From contig CAOYZS010000005.1 of assembly GCA_948567375.1 (NCBI GenBank), forward strand, positions 186,001 to 250,000: a DNA stretch of 64,000 bases. Direction: 5' to 3'. Of this stretch, positions 22,249 through 33,565 are shown piece by piece (the first letter of the stretch is position 1; the number at the start of each line of letters is the position of its first letter). The translations under genes and the position numbers were made by a program. The stretch comes from Lunularia cruciata. Taxonomy: Eukaryota > Streptophyta > Marchantiopsida > Lunulariales > Lunulariaceae. The notes below the pieces were generated by a model, which did no database searches, was not told the DNA's origin, and was given only the letters and a program-made list of their open reading frames with translations.

Positions 22249-24140
22249 CCTCCGGGCTTTATCTCCAGGTACTCCATTTACTATCACCATTGTTGCTTTT
22301 AAGTACGGGAAAACTTTGGGCCGTTTACATTTTGACTTTGCCTCATTATCACGCAAGTTATCTAATTTTTCTTCTACTCCTTCTCCCTGCTGTTGTCCTC
22401 ATCATCCAGGTTTCATTAACCCTTCATATGGACATGTCATTACAGCTTTGCTTCAGATTTTACCTTCCTCCACCATATCACTTCTCTTCTCCAGAGGAAC
22501 CAAGTTTTGTCTTTTGCCCACATCTCCCCCCTCTACTTTCATTGCTATTCAAATTTGCTTTCGGGACTTTGGTCTTTCTTATGAAGCGATCCTGGGCACT
22601 AAAGGTATTTTTGACCAATGGAAAGTCACCCTTCTACATAAAGTTAAACTTTTACTCAATCTCCCTTCCATTTTGGATGATTTCAACTCTGTAGATCCGA
22701 TTTTCCTTTCCCCTCATGACAGAAAACTTCTTACTCACTTCAAGTTCCATTTCATTATTACTTATATGGACAAGTGTCCTAACTATTTTGTATTTGTTTG
22801 TAGACAATTTTATATTCAGACTTTACTTAATGAGCTTCATTCTCCTTCAGCTACCTATAAAAACTCACTGATTCCTCAAACCCAGCTCTTACTTTCTCAC
22901 CACAGTTTCACTACTTCTCAGGGATTTCGCACTTCCAAGGATTCTGAGAAACTCCCCTACTTGTGCTGTGCTTGGAAATTCCATAAGTCTCTTGTTGTTC
23001 CTAGGTTCATTGCTGCAGGATACTCCACTTCATTATCTGAACTTTCCCGCTGGCTCAGCTCCTTCTTCAAAGCACTGCTACCTTCTGCTAATGACCTCCG
23101 GAGGAAAGAATTCAGACTGGTGGGGCTGTTGGTCGACTCCAGCTGGATCTTGGACGACTCTTCTGGAGTTCCAGTTTTACTTCAGAAGGTGCAAAGATTA
23201 TGCAAGACAAGATCCTCTACTCCCCCAGCCTCCGGTTTGCAGCAGACTCAAGCGACCCTGGAGAAAGTTCTTTTTCAGAGTTTTGATTTCACCACCCTTT
23301 ATACCAAGATCCACCTCCATGATCTCAAAACAAGACTGTCTACTGTCATAAGATCTATTTTCAATTACGGGTTCACTCTGAATCAGGAACTGTGTTGCTT
23401 GTCGAGACCTCTACACTTGACTTCAAATATAGATGGCTTAAAACAGAAACAATATCTTTCCATCGGCAAAGCACCTGAAATTAATGGTTGTTGATGCGGA
23501 ATTGCTTATCTGTTTGATGCTATTCCTTTTTGATAACCTCTACATCACTTCGAGAGATTGGGATTCCTATGGGGACACCTTGTGCTGTCTTTGTGGCTAA
23601 CCTATACCTCTTCACCTATGAACTGGATTTCATACGCAGAGTACTGGATGCCAATGATGTTGCCCTGTTGCACGACCTATCCCAAGTTTGCAGATATGTC
23701 AATGATCTTCTTGTGGTAGGCTCAGGACTTGATCATTTTACAGATTTCATGTATAAGGAAGATGCTGCCAGAGGTGGTGGAATATATCCTAAACTTTCCT
23801 GTGAATTAGTCCGAACTTATGTTGGCACTCACTGTGATTATCTCGACTGTCCCATTACACAGGACGACTTCAACATCTTTGTCTCTATCTATGATAAGAA
23901 AGAGCTGCTTCACTTTGCTGACATCAAGACAATCTCTCTCTTTCATGTTCTTTCTGATATTTCCTCCAATTGTAAATTAGGGATTATAAAATCAGAGTGT
24001 GTTAGATATAGACGGATATGTAATTTCAAAAAGTCATACCTTTCAGCTTGTAGGAAACTTATAGATAGTTTTGTCTCTTTAGTGAGTTCTGAATCACCCG
24101 TTCTAGGAACGGCTTCTGCTCTCATCTACCAATATCTGAG
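22249..24140 (+). mobile_element. Penelope-like reverse transcriptase copy, 5'-truncated and disrupted
   Basis: The longest open RT segment in the array (from about 22316, 392 codons). In order: YGHVITALLQIL and the following GTKF block, typical of the region before PLE RTs; DKCPNYFVFVCRQFYIQ; LPYLCCAWKFHKSLVVPRFIA, matching the PLE 'PKLHK' region; SSWILDDSSGVPVLL; and FDFTTLYTKIHLHDLK, the first catalytic-aspartate motif. After a frame change near 23490 come GIPMGTPCAVFVANLYLFTYE and RYVNDLLVV. The catalytic YxDD is YVND, so the enzyme is dead. The coding part stops at about 24077 and is fused straight to the 'gagttctgaatcacccg' hairpin tail; the usual 1.2-kb 3' region is missing. Confidence 0.88.
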
Positions 24141-24149
24141 TGTATGACC

Positions 24150-26150
24150 TCTAGTAGATAAGAAGTCCTACTTGAGGATTTTTTGGGAATAGGAGCTTTG
24201 AGCGTCTTTCCATCTGCACAATCACTGGACAAAGTGAGTTTTTTCTCCTTTCGGATACAATATCAGACCCTCTATGGTCTTCCTAGAACTTGGATATGAA
24301 GCTTTGAGAAATATTCCAACTAAAGATGCCAAAGACGGGTGGCACTACAGCTCTCTGCATCTAAGGCAGTATTTGGACAATCAACTTCCACCAACTTGAA
24401 TAACTTATCTTTTGCAATTCCATGTCCAAATACCAACGATCTTTTCTTTAGAATGCATTGTTTTGCATTGCTCTGAATCAAAGCATCTTGTCCATATTCT
24501 AATAGGTGGAGGAGGATTGACATAAAATTCTTTGTTTATTCAAGAATATAAAGAATGTTTTCCGAATAACGTTTTCCGAATAACTGTTACAAAGATTTGT
24601 GATAGGTTCTCCCATGAATGCAATAGAAACTTTGCCAACTCTTAGAACGAATTTGGAACCCCAGGTCCACACTCTTGGGAATCTTCACAGGTTGAAGAGA
24701 TGAGAACATCTCTCTGTTAGCAGATGTGAGAAATAGCTCCAACATCCAAGAACCATTTTGAAACATTTGAATCCTTTTGGGATTCTACAATCAATCCTAA
24801 TCCAACTTTTCTACTGAGTGTTCTTCGTAATCTTCTGTATTGTAGGTTTGCGTCCCTTTCTTAGATATGATCTCCTTCATACCTTTTTTAGCTCTCAGTC
24901 TCTTCTTTCACTTTCCTTAGGACAAGGAGATGAAATATGATCCTTCTCATTGCAGAAATAGCAAGTTTTGTTGTTACAGTCAGCTTCCTTCCTAGGAATC
25001 GAAAAAAGGCGACCGCGTAGGAAAAATGAAGGTATATTAGAGTTCTAATTGGTCATTTTGGTGACTTTGAAGAAATGCTAAGTAGAGTAACATCCAACTG
25101 CTCATTTCATCTTACTTCGTCGTTTTGGTCTTTTGTCTTTGCTGAACGCTATTAGCATGGTTGTCACATAATTCCATGTTCGATGTTCCCAAAAATTTTC
25201 GGAACTACCCAAATGGGTTTATAGCTTGAAGGAAAAATATATAAGAGATGGTTAATCTCACATTTCTCTGCTCTTTAACCCATCCCGTAGTCTCTTGAAG
25301 TCTTTCTGACCTCTTGACAAGTGCTTGGTGAACTTAGCACCCTCTTGTATCTTCATGGTTAGGATCTCTATCCAATTTTGACCAGACCTTTCCAATCTCT
25401 CAACCCTACCTATATCTTTGAGTTTCTCTCAAATTTCTGAATATCACGGGTATCTGTCTACTATGTCTTTGATTGGCTCTTGCAGAACACACGAGAGAAG
25501 TCTTTTAGTTGTATAGTGTTTCACTTTCTCCATTCTGTTAGATTCTATGAGATTGGTATTATGGATCTATAATACTAAGTCCAAACAGACATAACTGTTT
25601 AAAATAGATTGCACATGTGCAGACCAGGACACATAATTATGACACTCAATTTCTCTAGTTCTCTCAGTTCTTCCATCAACGATAGTCTTAAGTATGGGCC
25701 CATTAAACTAGAAACATTATTATCTTAGAATAGACTTGAAGTTCTATCCTCTGATTTCTAATGTATCAGACATCTTAACAATCAGCTCTCTCAATCTAAC
25801 CAGGGTAGATGCCCCTGACAGCACACAGTAATACTCGACTCACTACACTGAGATCATCCAAAGATAGAACATAACATTTCACTGGCGCAACATAGAACAC
25901 ACCTGAAGTAAGGTGCAGAGGATAACTATTGCAGGAAAACCTAGTATTCCAAATACCGAAAGCCAGGCAACATAGGATACACCTGAAGTGAAGTTAAGCA
26001 GCATAGAACACACCTAAAGTGAGATGCAAAGGATAACTATTGTAGGGAAACTTAGCATTCCAAACACTCAGAACTCAATTGTATACACAAGAGCATAAGC
26101 AGAGGTGGTGCTTGGTAAAATCCTAAAAGTGGCTGAACCTAACTTTATCC
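24150..26150 (-). mobile_element. Decayed Copia-1-type element, antisense to the gene
   Basis: Collinear with the minus-strand Copia-1 element. 24150-24480 matches the integrase HHCC region ('gaataggagcttt', 'tctgcac'). 24540-24980 matches the protease and zinc-knuckle region ('aagaaccat', then 'gcagaaatagcaagtt'). 25050-25690 matches gag ('gattctatgag', 'tctcagttctt'). 25740-26150 resembles the LTR ('taatgtatcagacatc ... aaactagaaatta'). It has many stops and indels. I did not find clear terminal duplications. Confidence 0.72.
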
Positions 26151-26441
26151 CAAACTAGAAATTACCATATTCAACACAAAATGAAACTGAACTAATCAGT
26201 GGTTGAACTCCAGGTTGTGTAATAGGCCACGAACTTATGTTTGATCGAATGAAATTTTTATGCCCATGCTGTCCCCTAGACTTGTTCGAGTTCTTTTCGT
26301 TTCGCCAGTCTTTATCGTGAGTAAAGGGTAAGTATTGACATTTTTCATGGAGATTTGCTAAAATCACTTCGCGTTCTATTATTTTCCTACTAAATGCTAG
26401 CAAGTAACGGGAAAAGACATTAACACTTTCCTCACATGCAG

Positions 26442-26588
26442 ATGAAGGAAGACAATCTGTCTACGGAAGGGCAGCTGATAAGTGCGATCGAAAAGTCATA
26501 CAACCTTACCAACTTCTCTTCCGTCAGAACTCAAGATCCATACCTGGCGGAAGGGAAAGCAGAAAATAGTAAGTGTGACATTCATTAA
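26442..26588 (+). CDS. MYC-type bHLH transcription factor, terminal exon (end of ACT-like domain)
   Basis: The intron acceptor 'cacatgcag' is followed by 48 codons and TAA (26586-26588). It completes the C-terminal domain after VK with MKEDNLSTEGQLISAIEKSY, which fits the end of the ACT-like fold in MYC-type bHLH proteins ('VKM...L...I..'). A 28-residue polar tail follows. From the ATG at 1906 the visible protein is 462 residues (274+140+48). IIId/IIIe proteins are usually longer, consistent with a missing N-terminal exon. The exon is short and would be missed without splicing logic. Confidence 0.85.
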   Translation: MKEDNLSTEGQLISAIEKSYNLTNFSSVRTQDPYLAEGKAENSKCDIH

Positions 26589-27340
26589 AGAGAAGAGTTT
26601 GGCAATAATTAGGTGACCGATGTCTATTACGGCCATGGAGTTACGTACGCAGGACAGGGCTTTGTATAGATGTTGTACAATTTAATGCAGTTCCTTCCCA
26701 TTAAAACTTGACAAAGCGCAGCCCTTAAGTATCCTTTCATGTTGAAGTGTCAGTTGCATAATTTCGCTGTCTACCATGGGGTACTTGTGGGGATAAACGG
26801 GCACATAGACAGGACTAAATTGTATAAACGCTCAGCATTGTGGGGTGGTGAAACCTGCCTGGCTTCTGGTGGCCAAATTAAATCGTATACAAGAATACAG
26901 AGCGTTATTGTTGGCTGGATTGATGATGGGTTGTAGAGAATGTTCTTTGAACGAAAGGTCTTGACAAAAGCATCTACTGTTTACATTATCTGGATTGTTA
27001 ATGCTAGCCTTAAGTCAGTTATTCTCAGGACTGTTTCTCAAGTTACATCGTAGCATAATAGTCACAAAGTCGATGCTTTAGTCAAACACCATGGGAACAG
27101 CGTGTTGGAGAACACAGTCTTCATGTACCCAATCTGATTGCATTTACCACGCAAAACCTGTGACATTCTTTTATGGCTGTCATGATATGTCGGATCACCC
27201 AGATACCTGAAACTCATGATTGCTTTGGCACCCGTAAGCAAAAGAACACAAACTCAGGACGGAAGATATTTGCATTTTATCCAGTAATATTGACACCAAG
27301 CAGGGGGTTGAGAAGGGATTGATACACTCATGGGTGTTAC
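26589..27340 (+). other. 3' UTR and downstream flank, no gene recognised
   Basis: Unique-looking sequence after the bHLH stop. It must hold the 3' UTR and polyadenylation site, but I see no clear AATAAA; the nearest similar hexamer is aataat at 26604-26609. Only short open stretches without recognisable motifs occur. Penelope-type sequence resumes near 27345. Confidence 0.5.
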
Positions 27341-27344
27341 TGTG

Positions 27345-27857
27345 CAGACTAACTAAGAAAGCCCAACCAAGTCGTTGGTGGTATCGTGCAGACTAACTAT
27401 GAGAAGACTGCTTGTTCCTTATTGTGTTTTTGTTTACATTGCATTCAGTTTTTGTTTACATTGCATTCATTCATCCTATTTCGCATCTCTTATGTCCTTA
27501 AATCTACTCCATCATCCGGGCTTCTTAGGAATAACCATGATATAAACTCGTTCATGAATATGCTCCTTCTCTTCCTCACACCCTATCGTTCTGCAGAACC
27601 GTAAATTTGACCGACTCTCATTATCTTCCGATTTACTTCCAAAAAAATAGATCAAGCCAAACTACAATCTGTTCAGTGATAGAGGGATATTGGAAGCCAT
27701 TCCTTCTGACATTCCTTTCAGAACTCCCTTAGTGGCTTACAGGTACAGCAAAACTCTAGCCCGTTTACATTTTGCTTCTATTTCTTAGAAACACCAGAGC
27801 TTAAATCCCCCTATTTCCCCTTATAGCTGTCTTCATCATTCTGCGTTTATCAACTGC
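27345..27857 (+). mobile_element. Penelope-like fragment, region before the RT
   Basis: 27475-27855 matches 28615-28990 of the neighbouring copy ('ccttaaatctactccatcat', then 'aggtacagcaaaactcta' for the AYRY.K.L block). It has indels and stops, and ends near the 'CxxLHHSAFI' segment. Confidence 0.7.
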
Positions 27858-28400
27858 AGCAACTGTAGCTGTTCACATGCTGTGATATTATCGATATCCA
27901 GTACGATAACTCATCGCTCTTCTTCGGTCTCTGAACGAGCTCATTTATTTTTCCAGTTTTCAAACGTTGAGGCAGTCTCACGGATCTCCCTTGATTATCC
28001 TTCGGTGGTCGTCCTCTGTGAGATCTCACATTTTACTTGCTGCTACATGGCTTTTCTATCAGTGTCTTTATTTATCTTTCACTCCTGGCTCTTCATGTCG
28101 ATTTCATTTCTCTTCTGGCACTTTGGTTATGTTTCCGTGGTGTAATTGCAGGTCTTTGATATCTAGGTCTTACTCTCCATTTCTTTCCATGTTAGATTTA
28201 TTTCTGCTATCGTTAGATGAGAGGAATGATATATTACTTACTTTACATATCTTGCATTTTTTTTGCATTTAATGAGTTTCGGTGTCCTTCTGTCACTCTA
28301 TGCCTTTGCCCTCCTGCTCATACAGTACCGTCCATGTACCCTCGTTGCACAGCCGCCAAGTCCTCACACTTTGTTAAGTTGAGTTCTCGTACCTCCCTCC
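27858..28400 (+). repeat. Penelope-type subfamily B module
   Basis: Shares 'gatattatcgatatccag', 'tctctgaacgagctcatttatttttccag' in pieces, and 'gatctcacattttacttgctgc' with 19960-20400 and 31090-31260. It runs into a coding copy at about 28417 without a terminal hairpin. Confidence 0.65.
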
Positions 28401-28416
28401 TTACCTGTTTTCACAC

Positions 28417-30300
28417 ATGGCAGCCCCTTCCTCATCTTCTTCTCTGAAGATTTCTTCTCCTACCTTACCTCCTTCACACTGCCCTCTTCCTTCCAGGACC
28501 TTCGCTTACAGAGATTACCTGCGCAGATTTGCAGCATTTTTTTCTTTGCTTGACAATGATAAGCTCACCATTTCTTACCTCGGCCGTTTCAGAATTAGGA
28601 ACCTGTTTATCTTTTATGTCCTTAAATCTACTCCATCATCTGTGCTTCTTTGGAATGACCATGATGTAAACTCGCTCATGAATTTGCTCCTTCTCTTCCT
28701 CGCATCCTTTCTTTCCGCAGTTCAATCTACCCATGAATTTCAACCGACTCTCATTATCTTCCGATTTACTTCCAAAGAGAGAGATAAAGCCAAACTACAG
28801 TCTATTCTCCGTGACAGAGTGGTATTGGAAGCCATTCCTTCTAACATTCCTTTCAGAATTCCCTTAGTGGCTTACAGGTACAGGAAAACTCTATGCCATT
28901 TACATTTCAATTTTGCTTCTATTTCCAAGAAACAGCAGAGCTTAAATCCCCCTATTTCCCTTTGTAGCCGTCTTCATCATTCTGCGTTTATCATCCCTGC
29001 TTACGGGCATGTCATTACTGCTTCCCTACAAATCCTGCCATCTGCCAACTTATCGCTGCTCTTCGCTAGATGTACTAAGGTCCGTCTTTCTTCCATGTCT
29101 CCGCCCTTTACTTTCGATGCTATTCATGCTTGCATTCGCGATTTTGTGCTTTCACAGGAAGCTCTTTTGGTTACCAAGGGTATTTTAGATCATTTGAAGG
29201 GTATCCTTCTTCAGAAACTGAACGGCCCTCTCAACCTCCTTCCAACTTGTGATGACTTCGTTGCTACTGATCCTTTCTTCGTGTCTCGTGAAGATATCAA
29301 CTTCCTTTTGCATTTCAAGACCAATTTCACCATTACATATATGGATAAGTGTCCTAATAACTTCGTTTTCGTCTTCAGACAATTTTATGTCCAAACTTTA
29401 CTCTATGAACTTTATTCTCCCTCTGCCACCTACAAACCGACACAGTTTCCTCAATCTCAGCTTTTACTCTCTCACAATGCCTTCAACTGTTCTAATGGTT
29501 TTCGCAACTCAAAGGATCCGGTCTATCTTTAATATAAGTTCTCTCTAAACAGGGAGTCAGTACTGCTAGTTGAAACTTTGGCTTTAATATAGATAGCTTA
29601 AAAGTAGAAACAACATTCTTCCATCAGCAAGACATCTCAAGTTTACGGCTGCTGTTGAGAGTGACCTTACTGGGTAGATGCTGTTCTTATTTGATAACCT
29701 GTACATCACTTTCGGGAGTCAACTTTTCCATCAAATGGTTGGAATCCCCATGGGGACACTTTGTGCTGTCTTTCTTGGTTAATTTGTACATCTTCACCTA
29801 CGAGCTGGATTTCATCTGTAGATTAGCATCTGTAGATTAAGCTATCCTGCAAGTTAGTTCGTACCCATATCGGCACTCCTGTGCAATTACCTGGACTGTA
29901 GGATAACTCAAGACGACTTCAAGATCTTCGACTCCATCTATGATAAGAAAGAACTGCCTCATTGTGCTAACACTAAGACCATCTTATTACCTCATGTTCT
30001 TTCTGACCTTTCCTTTACTTGCAAATTAGGCGTCATCAAATCGGAATGTGTAAGATACAGGAGAGTCTATAGTAGCAAAAATCTTATCTTGCAGCTTGTA
30101 GGACACTCATTGATAAATTTGTAGCAGAAAACTACCCTCTTCACCTCATTCACAAGAAGTTTCGCTCAGTCCTTCAAGAAGAAATAAATATTCATGGTTA
30201 TCATGGTCTTAGCATTTATAGAGATCTGAGAAACTCAGTTCTCTTTTTCAAGGGGGGAGCTCCAGTCCGACCCGCCAGTAGTTACTCACACACTTGTGTG
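28417..30300 (+). mobile_element. Penelope-like element, pre-RT region plus C-terminal RT, internal deletion
   Basis: An open segment of 371 codons (28417-29532) carries FAYRDYLRRF, the segment that follows the GIY-YIG domain in the long copy, then YGHVITASLQILPSANLS and DKCPNNFVFVFRQFYVQ. At about 29515 it jumps from NSKDP to RSIF, deleting the PKLHK, WILDDS and FDFTTLY motifs. The rest (29540-30250) holds decayed remnants of NLYIFTYELDFI and the C-terminal SECVRYRR and HGLSIYRDLRNSVL blocks. It cannot be active. It differs clearly from the 48-kb copy, so it represents a sister subfamily. Confidence 0.82.
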
Positions 30301-31560
30301 TTTTATATTCCCATGGCTTCTGCATTCGGTTCTAATATTCTTTTATACCCTAAATTTTCGGTTACAGCATTAACATACCTACACAAGCCATTCCAGGCTG
30401 TCAGAGTTCTGACACCTGGTCCCCCCTGCAGGCTTCCTCGCTTCTTCCGGTACTTACATCCTGATTCTTTCTTACGTTTTTGTTAGTCACCTGTTTTTCC
30501 TTTCATTCTGGCTCTTCGCCCATTTGGAGTTGCCTCACCCCCTTTCCTGCATTCGCGTTGTCTGAATCTCACCCCTCGTATCTTGAAGGAGGTTCTCCTT
30601 TTGAATTACCGCTTTGGAGAACTATGCCTTGTGATACTTGCTTCTCTTCTAAGCTGTGTTTTTCAGGGCTCCTCCAGGTACTTTTTAGTTGCTCCTCCTT
30701 CGATTGCTCACTGTTGATGTTTTTCTTTGCACATCCTCTGTCAATTGATCATTTCATTTTGATTTCTTTGATCTGTATGTTCCTCTCGCGATTAGTTTGC
30801 TCCTTTCCACTCGCTAACTATCCTTGACAGATTCCACTTGCCATCACCAGTGCACATTGCCCAACATAAACCCTAGCCAGTTTTCTTTCCAGAACATTTG
30901 TTTTCATTTTAAGCAGCACTGAAGGGGCCAACCGAGTTTGCCTTGGGACTCATGAGCCTTCGAACAGTATGAGGAGTAGTAGCCTTTGGCACTATGTTTG
31001 GTACTGGTGAACTCGCTTGTGTTTCCGGGTCATCGGACTATGACCGCCTATCTGCTTCCCTCTGTGTTTTTGGTTTTAGCACTAATGTGTTCATAGCACA
31101 TGCTCTGGTATTATCGATATCCAGTCCTATGATGCTTCGCTCTTCTTCCCTCGTTCTCTGAACGAGCTCATTTATTTTTCCAGTCTTCATACATTCAGGC
31201 AGTCTCACGGATCGTCCTCGATTTTCCTTCCGTCAGCCTCTGTGTGATCTCACATTTTACTTGCTGCTACATCCCTTTTCTATTTGGGTCTATATTTATC
31301 TTTCGCGTCATGTTGATTTCATTTCTCTTCTTGCACTTTGGTTATGTTTCTGCTGCGTGAATTGCAGGTCTTTGGTATAAAGGTTTTACTCTCCATTTGT
31401 TTCCATGTTAGACTTATTTCCATTTGTTTCATGCTATCGGTAGATCAAATGATTGAAATATTGCTTACTTTACATATCTTGCATATCATTTGCATATAAT
31501 GAGTTCTGGATCCCCCCTTCGAGGAACGGCTTCTGTCCTCAGTTCTCTATATCCAGTCGC
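30301..31560 (+). repeat. Penelope-type subfamily B 3' module
   Basis: The 3' non-coding part following the copy above. It has an 11-nt exon-like cassette GGCTCCTCCAG (30667-30677) between tttttcag and gtac, the 'actcatgagccttcgaac' block near 30950, and a tail with 'ggatccccccttcgaggaacgg' near 31507-31530. Confidence 0.7.
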
Positions 31561-31582
31561 CTATCCCCTAACTCCATACTCT

Positions 31583-31650
31583 AATTTACTTCCCCAAACG
31601 GGGAAGTAAATTGAAGAAGCAGAGTGGAAATCTTTCAAAGAAAGATTTCC
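31583..31650. repeat. Two adjacent perfect hairpins
   Basis: Hairpin 1: aatttacttcccc (31583-31595), 4-nt loop, ggggaagtaaatt (31600-31612), 13 bp perfect. Hairpin 2: ggaaatctttc (31626-31636), loop aaa, gaaagatttcc (31640-31650), 11 bp perfect. They do not match the modules around them. Confidence 0.9.
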
Positions 31651-31895
31651 TCTCTACTTTCTCATACCCGAACTCCTGGGTTTGGTTTCAATCAATTAAT
31701 TCTCCATCTATTCAGTTTTGTTTTCAATTGTTTCACATTTGCTTATTTCTAGATTTCTTGATATGAGATGATTCTTCATTTCTCAGTACACATTGGTGCA
31801 TGGTTTCTCTATATGTAGTTACATATGAGAGTCACTTGCAAATACATGCTTTTTATGATCTGGATTTCATCTACTATTCGCATGTTTGGTAGTCA

Positions 31896-32240
31896 GTTCT
31901 GCTTTCATTTTATTGCCATTTCATCTACATTTCATTTTGTTTGAATGAGTTCTGGATCCCCCGTTCTCCGAGCGGCTTCTGTCTTCATAAGTCCAATATG
32001 GTGTTTACAGTTCTGCTTTCATTTTATTGCCATTTCATCTACATTTCATTTGCGTTTAATGAGTTTTGGATCTCCCGTTGTTCAAACTGCTTCTGTCCAC
32101 ATAACTCCAATATCATGTTTACATTTCATATGCACACCATTTGCATATGAAATGTCAACATGATATTGGAGTGCTGGATCCCGCGTTCTTCGAATGGTTT
32201 CTGCTCTCATGTCTGAATATACCAAAAATTAAACTTTCGA
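31896..32240 (+). repeat. Tandem diverged tails and a 29-bp inverted repeat
   Basis: A 114-bp unit (31896-32009, repeated at 32010-32123), each ending in a diverged hairpin tail ('gagttctggatcccccg', then 'gagttttggatctcccg'). The second unit runs into an inverted repeat with arms 32105-32133 and 32143-32171: 28 of 29 bp pair around a 9-nt loop. A further tail ('ggatcccgcgttcttcgaatgg') follows at about 32175-32220. Confidence 0.85.
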
Positions 32241-32404
32241 ACAGAAACTCTGTACAAGGGATACTGAGCGAATGCCCTCCGGCTATTTTGGTTAGTGCAT
32301 TGGGCATTCATGAACTCGTTACTGGTTTCATGCAGGCTTACTATGACTGCCTGCTTGCTTCAGTCAATGTTCATCGTTTTAGAAGTCATGCACTCTTAGA
32401 ACAT

Positions 32405-32975
32405 GGGTGTGGTATACACTATCGTTAGTAAATATGTTGATGATGTTCTACTTGTAGGCTCTGGTCTTGTTAACTTTATGGATTTCATGTATAAGGATGA
32501 CACTGCCAGAGGAGGTGGGATCTATCCCAGGCTTTTCTGCGGGTTGGTATGCACCCATGTTGGCACTCATTGTAATTATCTTTACTATAGAATTACTCAG
32601 GGCAACTTACCACATGTTCGTCTCCATCTATGACCAGAAAGAGCTGCACCATTTTGCTAAAATTAAGACCATCTCGCCAACTCATTTTCTCGCTGACATC
32701 CTACAAATGCAAATTAGGTATTATCAAATCAGCGTGTGTTAGATACAGGAGAGTTTGTAAAACCAAAAAACCATATATTACAACGTGCAGGAAACTAATT
32801 GACAACTTTGTCGCTGAAAAGTCCCCTATTCACCTCATTGGTAGAAAGTTTCACTCAGTCTTACAAAGAGGAAAAGACATCTATGGTTATCATGGTCTTA
32901 GCATCTATAGAGATCTGAGAAACTCTCTTCTCTCAACCAGGAAGGGAGCTCCTGTCCGAGCCCACCAGTTGTGAT
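32405..32975 (+). mobile_element. Penelope-like RT fragment with an intact YVDD box
   Basis: Begins at VSKYVDDVLLVGSG, the catalytic motif, and continues DFMYKDDTARGGGIYPRLFCGLV. Frame changes lead into SACVRYRRVC and HGLSIYRDLRNSLL. It is preceded at 32241-32404 by a short subfamily B module piece ('acagaaactctgtacaagg'). It is the only copy here in which both catalytic aspartates of the box are present, but the first aspartate motif and everything upstream are missing. Confidence 0.82.
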
Positions 32976-33565
32976 TCTCACAAGTGCTCGGACCCCTTCT
33001 GTTGATTTGCTGACACGTGACCAAGGACTTTTTCTAGGGTGGCAGGAGGAGGAGCGTTAGAGGACTGGCTATAAAGAAATGACCAGCATCTGCTACACTC
33101 GATGACCATGCCATGTGGTCATCGAGTGTTTGCTTATTGACACATGGGCCCACCTTGTCCATCACTTCATCTGGGGCAGATATTGCCTCTTTACTTTGCT
33201 CTTGCTTACGTTGCTTGATGTCCTTTCATGCTTTTCCTGTTTGAGGAGGCTCGCCCCTTCCCGTGCACTCCCGATGCTTCTTTCTCCCCTCTTGTAATAC
33301 TAACTATCCTTTGCTTGACAATTTCACATTGGTGTGTTCTGGATTTTATCTCTACTAACAGATGTTTGTGATTTCAGGGTTCCATCAGGTATGTCTTGAT
33401 TCCTTCTCTCCTATTCCTCATGTTAATTCATTTCTTTCCGGCCTGGTTCTCATTATGTAGCTGAGACGCCCTTTGCTGTTTAGCGACTCAGGACTCAAGC
33501 GTCCATAGCGCTTCTTGTGATATACTTTATATCCTGTCCTTTTTCGCTTCGCTCTCGTTACCCTG
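32976..33565 (+). repeat. Penelope-type 3' module pieces
   Basis: Contains the 'atgtggtcatcgagtgtttgc' block (about 33110), an 11-nt cassette GGTTCCATCAG (33378-33388), and from about 33470 a piece restarting at 'gctgtttagcgactcagg'. There is no terminal hairpin before the next RT fragment. Confidence 0.68.

Larger units (their letters stand above)
17887..26441 (+). other. 8.6-kb intron of the bHLH gene
   Basis: Donor gtaagt at 17887, acceptor acatgcag ending at 26441, phase 0. About 17887-18590 and 26151-26441 look unique. Between them lie Penelope-type 3' modules (18590-22215), a truncated RT copy (22249-24140) and a decayed antisense Copia element (24150-26150). Confidence 0.85.

Noticed and set aside
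26739..26936. Small gene of 65 codons downstream of the bHLH
   Set aside because: No recognisable motif, no supporting context, and it lies in the likely 3' UTR or flank.
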